A stretch of 64,000 bases of DNA from Glandiceps talaboti (GCF_964340395.1 NC_135563.1:14517151-14581150), one strand, 5' to 3'. Counted from the stretch's first letter, positions 1-29,211 are shown. Notes: generated by a model not told the origin, from the letters alone. Translations and numbers: made by a program.

Positions 1-15457
<15,457 letters not shown>

Positions 15458-16073
15458 GGCTACCAAGGAAAACGTATTTGTCTGGTGGTTTGTGGATGTT
15501 GAAATCATGCACCTTTGTTGATGAATAATTGTTATTTTGCAGATAGCAATAGATATTCAGAAGTATGACGTCAGTTTTGAAACTGATATATTGCCGTCCA
15601 AAAATACCAGTATTGATTACACACCGAAAATATTGAAAGAATCATTTATAGCATTGATTAAACTACGATTTGCTAGAATGACCATGGATTAATAACTTTG
15701 GTCTTTAAAAAAAATAACCATAATCACCAAATGATATGCAAACTCTATCCGACTTTTTTCTTCATGAATTAAATATTTCCTCAAAAAGTGCAATGCGTAT
15801 TTTTGGTAATGGTCAGCATTAAGGTTTATTAGGTGTGCAGTACAGAATACAATATCGAACTACGCCGTGATACGATTGATACACTTCAATTTATAATGAA
15901 AGAAACAAAAACGTGAAGTATTTATAGCACATTCGTGGTCTCCTTGATTATTTACAATGTTTCATGGTTTTGTGTGTGTTTTGAATGTTTGGAGTTGAAG
16001 TAATTTTAAAAAAAAGTTTCGCAGGTGTTTACAATGTAAAAAAGTTTATCCGTTTATTCGAACTACTTTCTAT

Positions 16074-16682
16074 AATAAAGTATACAGAGAATGTGTATTT
16101 AATATAAACATTGTTTTGTGAACGCCCGAGTTACGCATCTGAGTTCAAATATTTTTGTAATTGGGATACGCTTTGATGCTTGCTTGTGTCATTACTACAC
16201 GTGTGCGAACAGCTAATTTCGTGCTTTGAACACTTTTCTTTCTCTACCAACCGAATGTTTACCAAATAAAAGAACAAGGTTATCGGAGCAAATAAATGTT
16301 GCATACACTCTCATGTAGTAGATAACGTAAGTTCGACTGACTACTAATTCTCATGGTGTTTGTTTTTTTGCAGTTATGAAATGTCAAAAAATTGGGGCGA
16401 TATTAGGAAACAAAACGTGAATATGCCTTGTACATCATTTTATCAAACATTTACATAACAATTCGAAATTGTTGTTTTTTGATATATGTATGAAAGATTT
16501 ATATGGGAAAATGTTAAGTTTATAATATTATGGAATAGCGTACAAGAAACTTGAAAGGAATAGTGACGTCATCGTTTCTGTAATCAATAACACTTAGAAA
16601 GCCTTATTAGCAAATGGGATATCATAATATAAGATTATTTTTGGAATTGTAAATTGTATATGTTTTCATTGTAAATAATAAA
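16074..16682 (+). terminator. Candidate poly(A) signals of the fusion gene
   Basis: AATAAA occurs at 16074-16079, 16265-16270 and 16677-16682, that is 0.6 to 1.2 kb after the TAG. Which one is used cannot be told from sequence alone. Confidence 0.4.
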
Positions 16683-16830
16683 TGACTTCTAAAAATATCA
16701 AATCATTTATTTATTTGTTTGTTCAATTATTCAATACTATTTTACTTGTGTTGTATAACTTTCCAACTTCCACTTTGTATGTAGTGCTTTCATGATAATT
16801 AAATTTAAAGGCCACATTAAAAGACAAATC

Positions 16831-16866
16831 TACCTATCTACCTACCTACCTACCTACCTACCTACC
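16831..16866. repeat. CTAC microsatellite
   Basis: Nine tetranucleotide units in the spacer after the fusion gene. Confidence 0.9.
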
Positions 16867-17561
16867 GAAACAAAGTCTGAGAGCACGATAGAATAGTAAC
16901 GGTTGAGGGTGACGAAACAGTCGATGATGTCATTGTACGCATTCCATTTCAATTCATACAAAAGTTTATGAGTATACTGATTATTTAAAATATATACATG
17001 CATGTATCGATATTATATCACATTTTGATAGCATTTCTGTTTGACCGATTGTATTGCTTGTTAAACACACGTATATAGACCTACAAAAACGTCTGGAAAC
17101 AAACGATTTTTAAAGCAGAAACTATCGATTGTGATACACGTAATAATTTTTAAAATCTCTAGAACCACGAGTTTCATACAAGTGAATTTTCGAACGGAAA
17201 ATCGATCAGTATTGATTTGAGAAATAGTTATCGTCTCAATGTTTACATTGTGATGTCATGTGCTCACCGGATATGACGCATGTCACTGTAGTTCATTGGC
17301 ATATGATGAACTGGTTGGAAACGTTCAATCGTGACGTCAGATAAACGTTTCGCGCGAAAGCAAACGATTTCTTCACGTTTTCATCAAATTCAGTTCGTGG
17401 TAATGATAATGATAGACAAGCAGATGATTTAGTAGTATAATACTATAAGCGCAAGAGGGCGCACTAAATGGAAGGTTTCGTTTTCACACTCCCCTAGTAA
17501 TCAAGACATTAATAAACGTTTGGGAAGATAAAGACAATATACATATATACAGTCTTCTTCA

Positions 17562-18654
17562 TTTATTCATTAACAGAGACAATGACAGTTCACAACACAG
17601 AAAAAAACCATATGTTCACATGTTGATATCTTGAAATCAACATTGCTCAATTACATAAGGGTATTTACATGTTATGAGTGATAAGTCAAGTATTTACATA
17701 TGCAACAAGTAGTTTGGAATCTAGAAAGAACAGTGATTCTTTCTGTTCATACAATGTCAACAATAATATGTTACAAACGAATTATAGGGACTATCTCTCC
17801 TAAGCCTTACTGTCTTGGTCGTACATCTTGTGACTTACACAATCTGTACGTGTTAAAATGACCTAGTTACATTACACATGTTTTACAGTGGCAAGAACGA
17901 AGCGATTTTGCTATGCTATGGAGAACCCACTCGTGGAACGCAAATGTCAGATATCAAAGGGAATTTGTTCTCAATTTAATTATTATAACAAGCAGTTGAA
18001 AATCGTCCTATTTCATAGGTGATTATCCAGACATTTCCCTGTGTAATTCTACAGTTACCATAGTAACGGGGTTACAAAATCATTGACCGGAAATAAAATT
18101 TTCGCAGTTTCAATGGGGTTGACCTTCTGAACTCATTAAATTAGAGCAAACTACTGGAACAGGAAGAGGAAACTGTACTTTTTACTATTTTTCCGGAAAA
18201 AAGCAATGACGTCACGTTCTTACACACCATTGAGTATCAACCCAATTACTCTGACGTCACCCTTTCAACACATTATTTGATTTCCATTTGATATGTTTAT
18301 ATAAAATAGTTATTTAAAGAGTGAGTTCTATCATTGCTATATTCAAATAAAAACACCGAACACTTTAATCGTGCCCAATGCAATCAAGATAATTCCAATA
18401 AGCCACTACGAATTCGTTTTTGTTGCCCTTGCGGCAGTAATTTTTCCTTCAAAGTAAGTTAACTGGAGAAAATCAAGAAAAAAAATGTAATTCAAACGTA
18501 ATTTTTGTAAATATATTATTTCACGATAATAAGTATGTGAACGTGGGTGTTCGCTTTAGAGTGCGTTAGCCATGTGCAACTGAAGATTTCTAAGAATCTA
18601 AAACTGATTGAGGTTTTTTGAATTTTTTTTTTTTGAATTTAAATACATTTTATT
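17562..18654 (-). terminator. Candidate poly(A) signals of the ankyrin gene
   Basis: Read on the minus strand, AATAAA occurs at 18649-18654 and 17562-17567. I noticed none closer to the stop codon at 20585, which implies a 3' UTR of about 1.9 or 3.0 kb unless a variant signal is used. Confidence 0.3.
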
Positions 18655-20584
18655 GGACTTATTACAAAGATAAAGATACATTTGAGAGTTTCTTCAGTTA
18701 TTGCATAATCATAGATTGTCTCTTCCCTAATCACTCTGCAGACTTTTTGATGTTAAATTTACTTCACAAAAAATACAAGCCCTGCGTCGTGTTGCAAAAT
18801 GCTAAATGGTGTACAAATATCGGAAACGAGTTCTAAATGACAATGGGGTAAATAGTTTAGCCGTGCTAATGACCCGATTAAAAGGAGGGCAGATAGAATG
18901 GGTTCTTACAGTGCGTGCGTCTGCTTTCAAATTGCCAGTCTTTACTGTAGTTTATTATCTTCATATCTAGATGATACTAGCGAAATCAATATTTACAGTT
19001 TCATGTTACTTTTTAAGCCGAAATTAGACTCCTGCATTTACTCCTGTATATATCGCCATACGGATGGCATGATGATAAAAGCTCGTCGGGATAATGTTGA
19101 CTTCTTTTGCCCTTACTACAAGCACACTGATACCCTATGAAAGGTTACAAATTAATGTATCCTACAAATAAATGGCAAAAAGGCTTATGTACTACATGAA
19201 GATGTAAAATAACAAACCATCATGTTTCCTGTATACTTTAGGAGTGAAATATAACCAACACATGGAATATGACATTGCCACCGACAGGGTTTATCCCTGA
19301 AGTAAACAGATTGACAACCATTGTTTACACACAAAACCAAGCAAATTGTAAGAAAAGATCGTGTGATGAAATTTGCAAAAAGGAGTTGATATCATCCTGC
19401 CCAGATCCCTCCATTCGTATTTGACACGCAAACTGGCGATAGAATGGAGACACCGTACTGCAACATATGTTCCCTTCGAAATGTGTATTAAACTTAGTAC
19501 ACATTATACCATAACTAGAAATATTTCATCAATTCCATACCAAAATTTCCTTGGTGCCCATGTACACCACAAATAGATTTCTTTGGCACAGATGACGAAT
19601 AACATGACGATATAAAGGAAAACTTGTTTGCAAGTGGGAATAGGCTAACAACCTCTTATCTAGTTTGGGTTTATATTTAAGTTATTTTGTAAATTTTTAC
19701 ATCTTAATCTCCAAGTTTTGGTTATCTCTTTCAAAACACACATTTTACTAGTGAAAATAGTGCAAAACAATAATTGTTATAAAAGGTTTTTGAAATGTTG
19801 CATTTTTATCAGCAAAATAGCAAGACAGTGTAAGAAAATAAATAAAACCCCAAAATAAATTAGAATGAACAAAACAGTGTCAAGTGATAGAACTACATGA
19901 ACAACGAACTCAACTACACAAACAACAGACTCAAGTACATCTTGAAAGACTGAATACTAATAAATTTACATTTCAACAGCTGCAATAAAAAAATACACAT
20001 TTAAAAGAAAATAGTGAGGCGAGATGTAAATGCTGTAGAAACAACCATTGAAATATATACATCAAGCTAGAGATTGTCCATGACGGCAATCCCCCCAAAG
20101 CATTGCAAATAGTGATTAATCATCAAATATGTCCATCATGTATTGCTTTTACTTGCTAAATATAATCAAACGATAGTAGTTTTCTTTTCACTGGAAAATG
20201 CATTGGATCATCATAGGAATATGTGCCGATTCTGTAAATAAGATTCAAGGTGCTATTTCGCCAGGATCAACACACGAAATTAGCATACGTCGTTGTTATA
20301 GCGATAGAAAGTTCAAGGACGGATAGTGTGAATATATAATTATATACAAATGTAACTGTACATGTTAATATTTTTGTAGTTCGTAGGAAAAAAATTAAAT
20401 GATTGGAATAACTCATGTCAGTGTACCTATACACAGCAGATAGAGTTAATCCAATTCCATAGGGTACATATTTAAACTTTAAAAACTCTACTGGCAAACT
20501 TGCATTTCGATTCTAGTGAATATTTCGTTAATTACATGAAAATCCAGAGCTCAATAAATGCATAAAGTTCCAAAATGTCTTAAT

Positions 20585-22483
20585 TCAAGCTGTGCTGTAG
20601 ACCTTAGCTCGACGTCTTTGTTTCATAGGTGTCTGTATGTCAGGGTAAACTGAACCAGTTTGTGATAGTCTGGTACCTGGTCTGCTTTGTGACACGGCCT
20701 GTGTTTTGCCCTTTTTTCCTCTTCTTTTCATTTTCGCCAATGCATCTGCCACAGCTAATGCTTGGGTTCCTTTCTTAACATTAGGGTGTATAATTTTTCC
20801 TGACTTTGTCTTGTAGACTTCGACTTCACCCTTCTTTTTGTCTGCAACTAACAGCCATCTATTTTCTTTCTTTTTCGGAACTTGAGAAGCAGACGATGAG
20901 GCACTAGCTCCTCTGACGTCTTGTTGACCCAGAGTAGGGGGAGGCGACTTAGCTCCTGGCGTTGGAGAAGGACTAGCGCGAATTATGTGATCTGATGTTA
21001 GGTTTTGGATGATATTCTCGCTTGGTCGTTTCAAAAGAACTGGGGGCAGAGGACTACGAGGACTCATGAGGCCATCTTCGGTGTCAGTGACAGGGGTCCT
21101 CGAACGTTCAGCCTTTTTGTCGTCAAACGATGGAAGGTCTCCAACAACGCTTTCTTGTGATAGTCTTCTTGTAACACCAACTTCTGCATTTTCATCTACA
21201 TCTGCTCGTTCTTCTTTAAGAGGGGGTAGTACAGTGACGCTAGGTGTACTCCTACCCGTGAAATTACTTTCGTCAGACTCTTTTGATTGGTTTTCTTTTG
21301 GAGTTTTGCTTTCAATTGGTGGTAATACATCACCATGTAAGGCACTTTCATCATTTGTTGTAACCTTGCTGACTGGAATTTCATCGCTTTCCGATTTTTC
21401 GTCGGGGGCTCCTTTAATTTTGTCTGATACAATTGGTTGTGAATTGGAATCTCCTTTACCAGCCATTTGATTGGTAGAATCCGGGTCACGTGAATCAACT
21501 ATTGGTTTCTTCCCCTCATCTTCCGTGTTCAAATTGTCTAGCTGTTCTCCTTTTTCGTTAGTGTTATCGACAGATAGACCCTTCTGAGTAGCAGGCAAAT
21601 CCTTCTGCATTGGTTTTTCTGTGTCCCTTTTTATGTCAACCAGGTCAGTACCTGGCGCTTTCTCGGGACTTTCTCCATTCAAACCATTCTCAACAGCTGA
21701 TTTCTCTTCCAACTTCACAGAAGATCCAGAAATTGCCGTGTCTTTCTCTGCACTTGATTCTCCCACACTTTGCTCTTCCTCTTTTACATCGTCTTTCACC
21801 TTTTCGCCATTATTTTTCGCTTCTTCTGTTGGGCTTTTATCTTTGGTCTGCCTTCTGGCATGTACTGGCAGGACCCTTTGTAACTCATCGGGAATATATT
21901 CAGTTTTGGCGTGTCCTAAATCAACTAAGAGTTGGCACCCTTTGGAGTCTGTCATGTTTGCTGCCACAAATAACGGGGTCTCGCCCTCCTTATTCGTCTT
22001 CTCCACATCAATTTGTTCTTGGAATTCACTTGTTTCCAGCATCATCTGAACAACAGAGAGATTCCCAATACTAACAGCGAGTATTAATGCAGTATTGCCA
22101 TCTTCTTCGTTAAAGTTTGGATTAACTTTTCCCGTTTGGATTAGTAAATCCATGATATCATCTTTGCCTTCTGTCATCGCCGCAAACATCAGCGGTGTTC
22201 TCCCCCGTTTATCCTGAGCATTGACGTCAGCGCCATTTTTCAGGAGTAAATCTGTCATTTCAGCTCCCCTAGTTTCCAATGAGCATGCTCTCATCAGAGG
22301 AGTTTGGGTGAACACATCCTGGAAGTTAACTCCGATGTTCTGTTCGTCAATGATCTGCCTTGCTTTTTCTACTTCCCCATGTTTTACAGCCCGCATCAGA
22401 GATTTCTCTTCCGGGGTTTGCTTTGTCATCATTTTGCTTCGACCTCTCACACTCTTGCTCGGTACACCAGGATCCGATGCCAT
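20585..22483 (-). CDS. Intronless ankyrin-repeat protein with long disordered basic tail
   Basis: A single uninterrupted 632-codon frame. The ATG at 22483-22481 has A at -3 and G at +4. Five ankyrin repeats fill residues 24-198: the first starts KSLMRAVKHGEVEKA, and TPLMRACS, TPLMFAA, TALILAV and TPLFVAA mark repeats 2-5. Residues 210-450 are K/E/S/T-rich with no fold visible. Residues 455-550 are S/P-rich. The tail 560-632 is basic, with a compact block RWLLVADKKKGEVEVYKTKSG and KMKRRGKKGKT, plausible for nuclear localisation or microtubule/nucleic-acid contact. A single coding exon, N-terminal ankyrins and a long disordered tail resemble the ANKRD34 layout, but I cannot confirm orthology. 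Product and partners are unknown. A processed retrocopy is the alternative for the lack of introns; the intact frame argues against decay. Confidence 0.9.
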   Translation of the reverse strand: MASDPGVPSKSVRGRSKMMTKQTPEEKSLMRAVKHGEVEKARQIIDEQNIGVNFQDVFTQTPLMRACSLETRGAEMTDLLLKNGADVNAQDKRGRTPLMFAAMTEGKDDIMDLLIQTGKVNPNFNEEDGNTALILAVSIGNLSVVQMMLETSEFQEQIDVEKTNKEGETPLFVAANMTDSKGCQLLVDLGHAKTEYIPDELQRVLPVHARRQTKDKSPTEEAKNNGEKVKDDVKEEEQSVGESSAEKDTAISGSSVKLEEKSAVENGLNGESPEKAPGTDLVDIKRDTEKPMQKDLPATQKGLSVDNTNEKGEQLDNLNTEDEGKKPIVDSRDPDSTNQMAGKGDSNSQPIVSDKIKGAPDEKSESDEIPVSKVTTNDESALHGDVLPPIESKTPKENQSKESDESNFTGRSTPSVTVLPPLKEERADVDENAEVGVTRRLSQESVVGDLPSFDDKKAERSRTPVTDTEDGLMSPRSPLPPVLLKRPSENIIQNLTSDHIIRASPSPTPGAKSPPPTLGQQDVRGASASSSASQVPKKKENRWLLVADKKKGEVEVYKTKSGKIIHPNVKKGTQALAVADALAKMKRRGKKGKTQAVSQSRPGTRLSQTGSVYPDIQTPMKQRRRAKVYSTA

Positions 22484-23029
22484 TCTTACAAGTCCACGCG
22501 TGGGCTGGGCTCAGTATATAACGTATATTGCTGAAATCAGAATAAAAATACATATTTAAAAAAAAATCAATGTATTAGCTTGGTCATGGAATAATAATTT
22601 ACGGACGGAAAAAGACATTATCTGAAATATGTAAACATGAATTTGATAAAAATTAATTCTAGAGAGCCTGGTAAATTTTTCAAACAATATTCTACCGTTA
22701 AAATAGCGAGGAGTTCTGATTTTTTTACGACGTTAATAAAACTATACATAAACAAAAATCTCAACTCTTTAATAATTCACAGACCGCATTACAAGTTAAT
22801 GAGTGTCATGTGCGTAATATACATTTATGGCCTATTTTCTTGATATTGAATAGATTTATCGTCTCAGACCAGATCTCGAGTAAAGGTGGAATAGTTCGCT
22901 CATTTCCTTAATTATCTGAGAAAAGAAACAACCCACAAAGCAACCATCAAACGGGCGTCCTCAAATCCACGTCAATAAACTCACGCACAGTCATGTGCAA
23001 ACACATTCAGAAAAATCGTCCCCCTGCCA

Positions 23030-23104
23030 CCGCGAAAGTTACTTTCGTAGTTTAACTTTCGCTGTTACAGGGGACAATGACGTCAATGTTTTAATTATGC
23101 AAAT
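23030..23104 (-). promoter_or_regulatory. CRE, octamer and palindrome cluster upstream of the ankyrin gene
   Basis: Within 75 bp lie a 15-bp palindrome CGAAAGTTACTTTCG followed by a further ACTTTCG, a perfect cAMP-response element TGACGTCA (23078-23085) and a perfect POU octamer ATGCAAAT (23097-23104). The cluster is 550-620 bp upstream of the minus-strand ATG. The motifs are directly visible; promoter or enhancer function is inferred. Confidence 0.35.
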
Positions 23105-23948
23105 GTTTTGTACTGCGACTGTCATGGATTGAATCCTAGCTTACAAGTGACTGTGTACCAAATGCATGTAGCAAAGTATTGTCTTAACCAACCAGTGTGT
23201 AGGTAGGTAAGTTTAACCAAACACAGCATCTTTTATCAATTGCCAATGTTATTTGTATAGATGTGATGTCAAGTGAACTATTCAATCTAGAAGTGGACTT
23301 TGACAATAGGTCGCAACATACCAATTAATTAATATGGTATTATTAAACAATGGCACCATACTAACGTTCAATACAGTAATATATTTTTTGTAAACAACGA
23401 ATTGTAATTGCGTTGTTAGTTGAAAAAAAATAGAATTCTCAATCAATCATGTGTACATGACTACTTACAATGTCCAGTCGATTTTTACCTTTAATACAGC
23501 CTCACTGTAAATTCTAATAAATACGATTAACCTCTTTAATGAATTTGGCCTCTATTTTGCAAATTAACGATATTGTATAGAAAGCGTGTATGCACATCTA
23601 GTTATTCTGTTGCATGATTACATACAACTAAACAATTCTCCTTCGTACAAATACTAGCTTTTGTTACTCGTCCCCGAGAGGAAACACATAGAGTCACGAA
23701 CCCTTTGATTTAGGAGAAAAACACGTTTTACCTTTTCTTGAATATGCCACTCTGAGGGAAAGGTTCAATTTGTTAAATCGAGAGTAATTAGTAATGGAAT
23801 GATCATTTTGAATTGAATAAAATATCACACAATAATGCACCCCTGGATAATAAAATCGAGATGATAAAGCAATACGGACAGAAATTCAAGGCCACACTTG
23901 TCTTTATAAGTATACACCTTTCACTTCGCTATTCACGTGAAATTAGGT

Positions 23949-23963
23949 CTGTCTGTCTGTCTA

Positions 23964-23996
<33 letters not shown>

Positions 23997-24076
23997 GTCT
24001 CCATCCACCCATCCACCCATCCATCCACCCATCCACCCATCATCCATCCATCCATCCATCCATCCATCCATCCATC

Positions 24077-24170
<94 letters not shown>

Positions 24171-24226
24171 CGTCCGTCCGTCCGTCCATCCATCCATCCA
24201 TCCATCCATCCATCCATCCATCCATC
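23949..24226. repeat. Compound TCTG / CATC tetranucleotide array
   Basis: Blocks alternate: TCTG, CCATCCAC/CATC, TCTG, CCGT, then CATC. The long frames over it in several phases are artefacts. Confidence 0.96.
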
Positions 24227-27200
24227 TTCGTCTGGATTACTTTTTACAAACATTTTCAAAGGGTCTGTATCGGCAAAGGCAATGTGTTTAAATCTTTAAT
24301 AAGAAGCATTGATACATTGATTGACACATTACTACAATACGTGACAGAACTGAAAATAGTTGTAGTAGTTTTAGATACAAAATCTGAATTTTTTACCATA
24401 TAGTGTACATTACTCACGTAGAAATCATTAATAAGTGTGTACATATACTCGTTTGCCTTCATTGAATTTCACTGCACGTATTGCGTAGGTATACAAAATG
24501 ACCGCAATTGGTCGTAAATTAAGGCGAGTGTTTATTTCAGTAATCGGTGCGATTCAAACTGACGCAATTTCAGTATAGAGTGCGTTTTTTTGCATGCGAT
24601 ACGCTGCCTCATTTTGTACAGTTGATGACTAATTGTCAAGATCTGGACACCGGGCCCTAGAATCAACAGTTAATTTTGGTGACCTTTTTATCACTACCAT
24701 AGACGTTCGTCTGTGATATCGTAGATTTACGCGAAATACATGCACTGTACTCTAATCGCAATCTTAAACAAGAATTCACTTAGTCTGGCGTGGCTCTGTA
24801 TTATGAAGTGAGCTAACAATATTTCCGTTACTACAAACGTAGCCCCAAAATCAGAATTAAAATTTGGGACAGCTCCTAAATGGTTATTAATAATAAAAAC
24901 AGCTGTCTGGCTGCTTGTAATGTTTTGTACCGTGTTTGCAGTACAATTTTTAATCCGGGCATTTATAATAATTTTCACCATTCTTTATTTATATGTCATA
25001 TTTCATCTCTAATTCCGATATTTATTATTGTGTTATTAACACCGGAAAATATCGCCTGATTCTGGCTCCGCGTTGGTACACTGTTTGTCGTAAGATAACT
25101 AAATTATGCACTGGTCTTTTCAGTACTTCTATTTAAGAAAAATGTTTATCCGGATATTATACGTGTATCATTATGCAGTAATTGTTATTTATGTTCGGTG
25201 AAATTAAAACAAATTCGATTTATTTTTCATGTCTGTAGGCCCTAGTTCATACCATTTACCATCAATATCATTCATATTAAGCGCTCATCAATCACCATTT
25301 TATACCCATACACTATCTCATGGGATGTCTATTGGAAATGTTATAAGCGTGACTAAACTAAAGATGGTGTTATTTTAAGCTGATCTTAGTGGTTTAGTGC
25401 TTGGGGCTAAGGCTTTTAAGCCAGACATGATCATTCGTGCATGACTGATGGCGTAGAGTTTCACTTTCAGTATGTGAAAATGCATGTGATGGGAACATTC
25501 AGTTTCCTTTGTGTAAGAACAAGAATCCACAGGTGATGTGCGTCTGAAATAGCTCAGACTAACTTCGCCAGATAATTGATCAAAACATCACTTAATGTAA
25601 TTATCTAGGTTTTATTCTTACGTCATTTCTAAAGGGAATTGTGCTGTTTACTTTGATAAAGTGTTGTGTTTGTTAAAATGATGGAAAGATGGAAGTGAAA
25701 TCCTGTTGGGAGTGTTGAGTTTCTCTGTACATTTAACATAAATCAATGGGTGAACCACAACACGAGAATATCAGACAACCACACGAATTCAAACCATCGA
25801 TCACTTCACGTTATCGTTAATGGCACATCGTCGTAAACCACAGCGCTCTTTTACAGCACCGTCCAGAGGTTATTTCGCAGTGCAAGAAATAACAGCTCTG
25901 GTGTGCGACAAATGTTTGCAAATGACATAAAATATAACAAAAAATTCGTTTCTTTCTTGTAACAATATTTTTCATTTTTGGCTTGATACTTATCAATTCT
26001 TAAAACCATTTCAGGAGAGAAAATTGTCATTTATTTCAAGGCCGTTCTGTTTTATCATGGAACAAGAAAGCAAATCAACTATATTAATTCTGCTATGTCA
26101 TCCTTAGGGGACAAAATTCTACACCAACCCTTCCTTATATGTCTTTGGTGTTCGTACACAGCTGTTATGACAATATTACATATGTATTTTCTGACGTGTT
26201 ATATTAAGATGAACGTCATGTATACAATTCAGCCTAGGCGTAGTTGTTATCAAACAATAACAGATAATTATGCTCAGTGATATTTTCTAGTAGTTTATGA
26301 CATGAAATGAGTGATTATCAGAGTTTATTCCTGTTAATGTTCCGTTCTGTTTTTATTAAAATATTTAATACACGTTATTGGTAACCGTGACAGTATCAGG
26401 GCTTGATTATCAACACATAATATAACTACATGTATTCGTATTATTAAAAAGGTTTTTGTTATGTTCTACTTTTCAAACTGCCAACTCAGAGACATTGGGA
26501 AGATAAGAATGGGTTTCGGCTGTCTTCCTGTTGATGTTTCATGCGTCAATGCAAGTAATATATCAGTTCCATTTGAAGTGTACTGAATCATGGTTATGAT
26601 TGCCACCTGTTGCTCGGCCTACAAAATCAGGGAAGATCTCCTCAAAGCACTGTATCAATCCTAAGCCCATGTTTTCTTTCATATTTTTCAAAATTATCAT
26701 TTCTTCAAGAACTCCATTTGTAGTAATTCCTAAAACGAATTTCAACCTTATGCACAATAACACGCTTCGTCAATATGCAATTTTGTTTAAGCTTACTGTG
26801 ATGGTACAAAACTGCAGTTTATCAAAACCATTAATGAAAACAGAGTACAAAGCGGATTGGCATCAAAGTATAGAGTTTACTAATCTTTGACTATATATAT
26901 TATATTATATATTATATACATAACTGTTTAAGGTATTAAAATAAATGTGTTTACATTACCTTGAAAGATATAAGCTTCTTATATCGGTGAGAGTACTGAC
27001 TACTCGCGAACCAACATCCTATTTGGTCAAATCTGGATTATCTTAACGCTTATCCACCCTTCATCTGATTTTAACGCGATGTTTTCCGTCGTGTACTTTT
27101 CACGGATCATGTACTCACAGAACACGGTATTCTTCATTGATTATCATTCGAGCTACTGTTTCAATTATGGCGACGCCGTAAAATCGTTAGTATCCTGGAT

Positions 27201-28965
27201 ACCGTTTTGCCTCCCTAGTTCCGTGAAGATTATAAATGGCAATAATTCATACCGCGCTTTTATTGCGTTTGCTTTTGCATGCTTTAGAATGATTCAGTTT
27301 AAAAAACAACCTAAGTCATGATCGATTGTTAATTTATCAAGCTTTCTCTCGCTTAAGATAGTTCACGGCATTTTCTATAGTTTAACTACTTGAATAAAAT
27401 TGGCCTGTAATTTAACTGATCCATCTCCAGTAATCTAAATATTTCATACTTATATACATAACTCAGTTATTAGTATTAATCCTAGTGATAGGAGTAACAA
27501 TGAATAATCAGTAAAGCTTTCAATCACACACAAACCGATGTGTTCAGTTTAGAAAGTAACCCAAATATCATTCCACGCGCTGTGGACGTTTTTGAATAAT
27601 TCTTCAACTTTTACATTTTTATCCATAGCGGAACCTATCTCATTTCAGTAAACAATATTCATGACGTTGCCAGGGGCGATCGATTATTATGTCATTTTCA
27701 CGAGATTTTGTGTTTAATATTTCATTTTTGTGCAGGTGCGATTTTTCTGAATACTTCCGACATAATTTGATATTTCTGACAATATTTACGAGGTATTCGT
27801 TTTAAGGCCTTCATAAATCCTGGGATAAGACGTCACAACACACACTTAATAAGCAAAATATGTGTTTGACAACCAAACGAGGTTTGAATAATAATCGAAT
27901 GCTTCAGAGTGGACGAAAACAACATTTTTATGTTCATTACATTTGACAAGGCATTGTTTATATTCAGGGGAAATACGTAAATGCAATGGGACAGCCGGAA
28001 ATTGATGTCCTTTAGAGTTAATAGGAGAGAATGCAAATATTTACGTCAATGTTAATTTTGTAATGAAAATATACTTGTTAAAATACGGTTATTCGAAAGT
28101 CCTACATCTCAACACCATTTCAACCCTTTGATGTTTATTGTATGTGAAACTGTAAGCCCCCGGACTGCAAGCATTTCGTTTTGGAAAGCGTGCCGGCAAG
28201 ACATGTACAGTGCACACTTTCGGAACACTGTTCTGTGAGACGTAATCTTCCTTTTATTGATAGACGTCAATCTGAATGTATACATTGGAATATGCAAATT
28301 ACCAGTCTTTGCTCGACATCCTGAATTTAAAAGGTACACGTATTTCTCTGAGAACAACATATCGTTGGTGTATCTTACGGTCATTTACCTTGCTAAGAGT
28401 AGACGTTACGTCTTCTCAGTAAGTAACACTGTTTTTGAAGGATATGAAATGGCATTGACCACTAAAGGCCCATAATTCAATTCCAGCGTTACCAATAGTG
28501 TTGTGTCATAATGGGAGCGATAAGGGTTCATTGTTTGTTCAAGAATAGCTTTTTTATAGCGCTGCTAGACAACTTTTTCCCCTAGATTTTAATCCTAATC
28601 TTACCTGGGCCATGCCATTATGTTCTTTCTATAACAGAATAGCCAGCCTGTAATGTTACACAGTCCAGCTTTAAGCCACTTGTGGCTAGTAAAAAAGTAG
28701 TTATATATGAACCATGGATATACATCTGAGATCGATAATACATCCATGTATACACTTATCTAGTATAGTATTACGTCATTCCATGCCTTGAAATTATTTT
28801 TTTTTATTTTTGTAAATGTTGTCAAACCTGTCACTCAATCTACTAATACTATTTATGGCAGTTGTCTTCACTGAAGTAGCAATTAATTTAGGGAGGGATA
28901 AAATTGTATTTTCCTCGGATCTTCAGACTGCATTGGCTGGATAAACACATAAAGTGATGCACGCG

Positions 28966-28994
28966 CTGACCAGAAACATTGATTTTTTTTGGCC
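28966..28994. mobile_element. Isolated terminus of the same MITE family
   Basis: CTGACCAGAAAC...TTTTTTTTGGCC matches the right terminal repeat of the element at 55269-55632, with GCACGCG just upstream as GCGCG is there. No matching left end was found upstream, so the copy is truncated. Confidence 0.6.
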
Positions 28995-29211
28995 TATCAT
29001 TTTTCTAATTAGACTAAGAACGTGAACACTACCAATTGGCTCATGATTAAATAAAGACTTAACTCTGCCATAATTATGTTGTCTGACCTTCATCAATGAT
29101 AATTGCAATAATAAAGATAATATTTCTTCAAGTTCATTGAACTTCAAATCGAACCATTTCATAATTAATCTTCAAAATATATTACCTTTAGGTTAAAGTT
29201 CATCATAAATG

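Larger units (their letters stand above)
15458..20584. other. Spacer between convergent genes; 3' flanks, no gene seen
   Basis: This stretch separates two genes that point towards each other. No frame with coding character was found on either strand; the ORFs present are short and lack domain patterns. Candidate poly(A) signals for the fusion gene lie at 16074, 16265 and 16677. On the minus strand the first AATAAA downstream of the ankyrin gene is at 18649-18654 and another is at 17562-17567. That gene may therefore have a 2-3 kb 3' UTR covering much of this interval (inference). A CTAC tract lies at 16831-16866. Perfect TGACGTCA octamers occur in the interval, for example near 16562 and 18205. 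Confidence 0.6.

Noticed and set aside
21009-22559. Several plus-strand frames of 100-154 codons
   Set aside because: They are antisense shadows of the intronless ankyrin gene.
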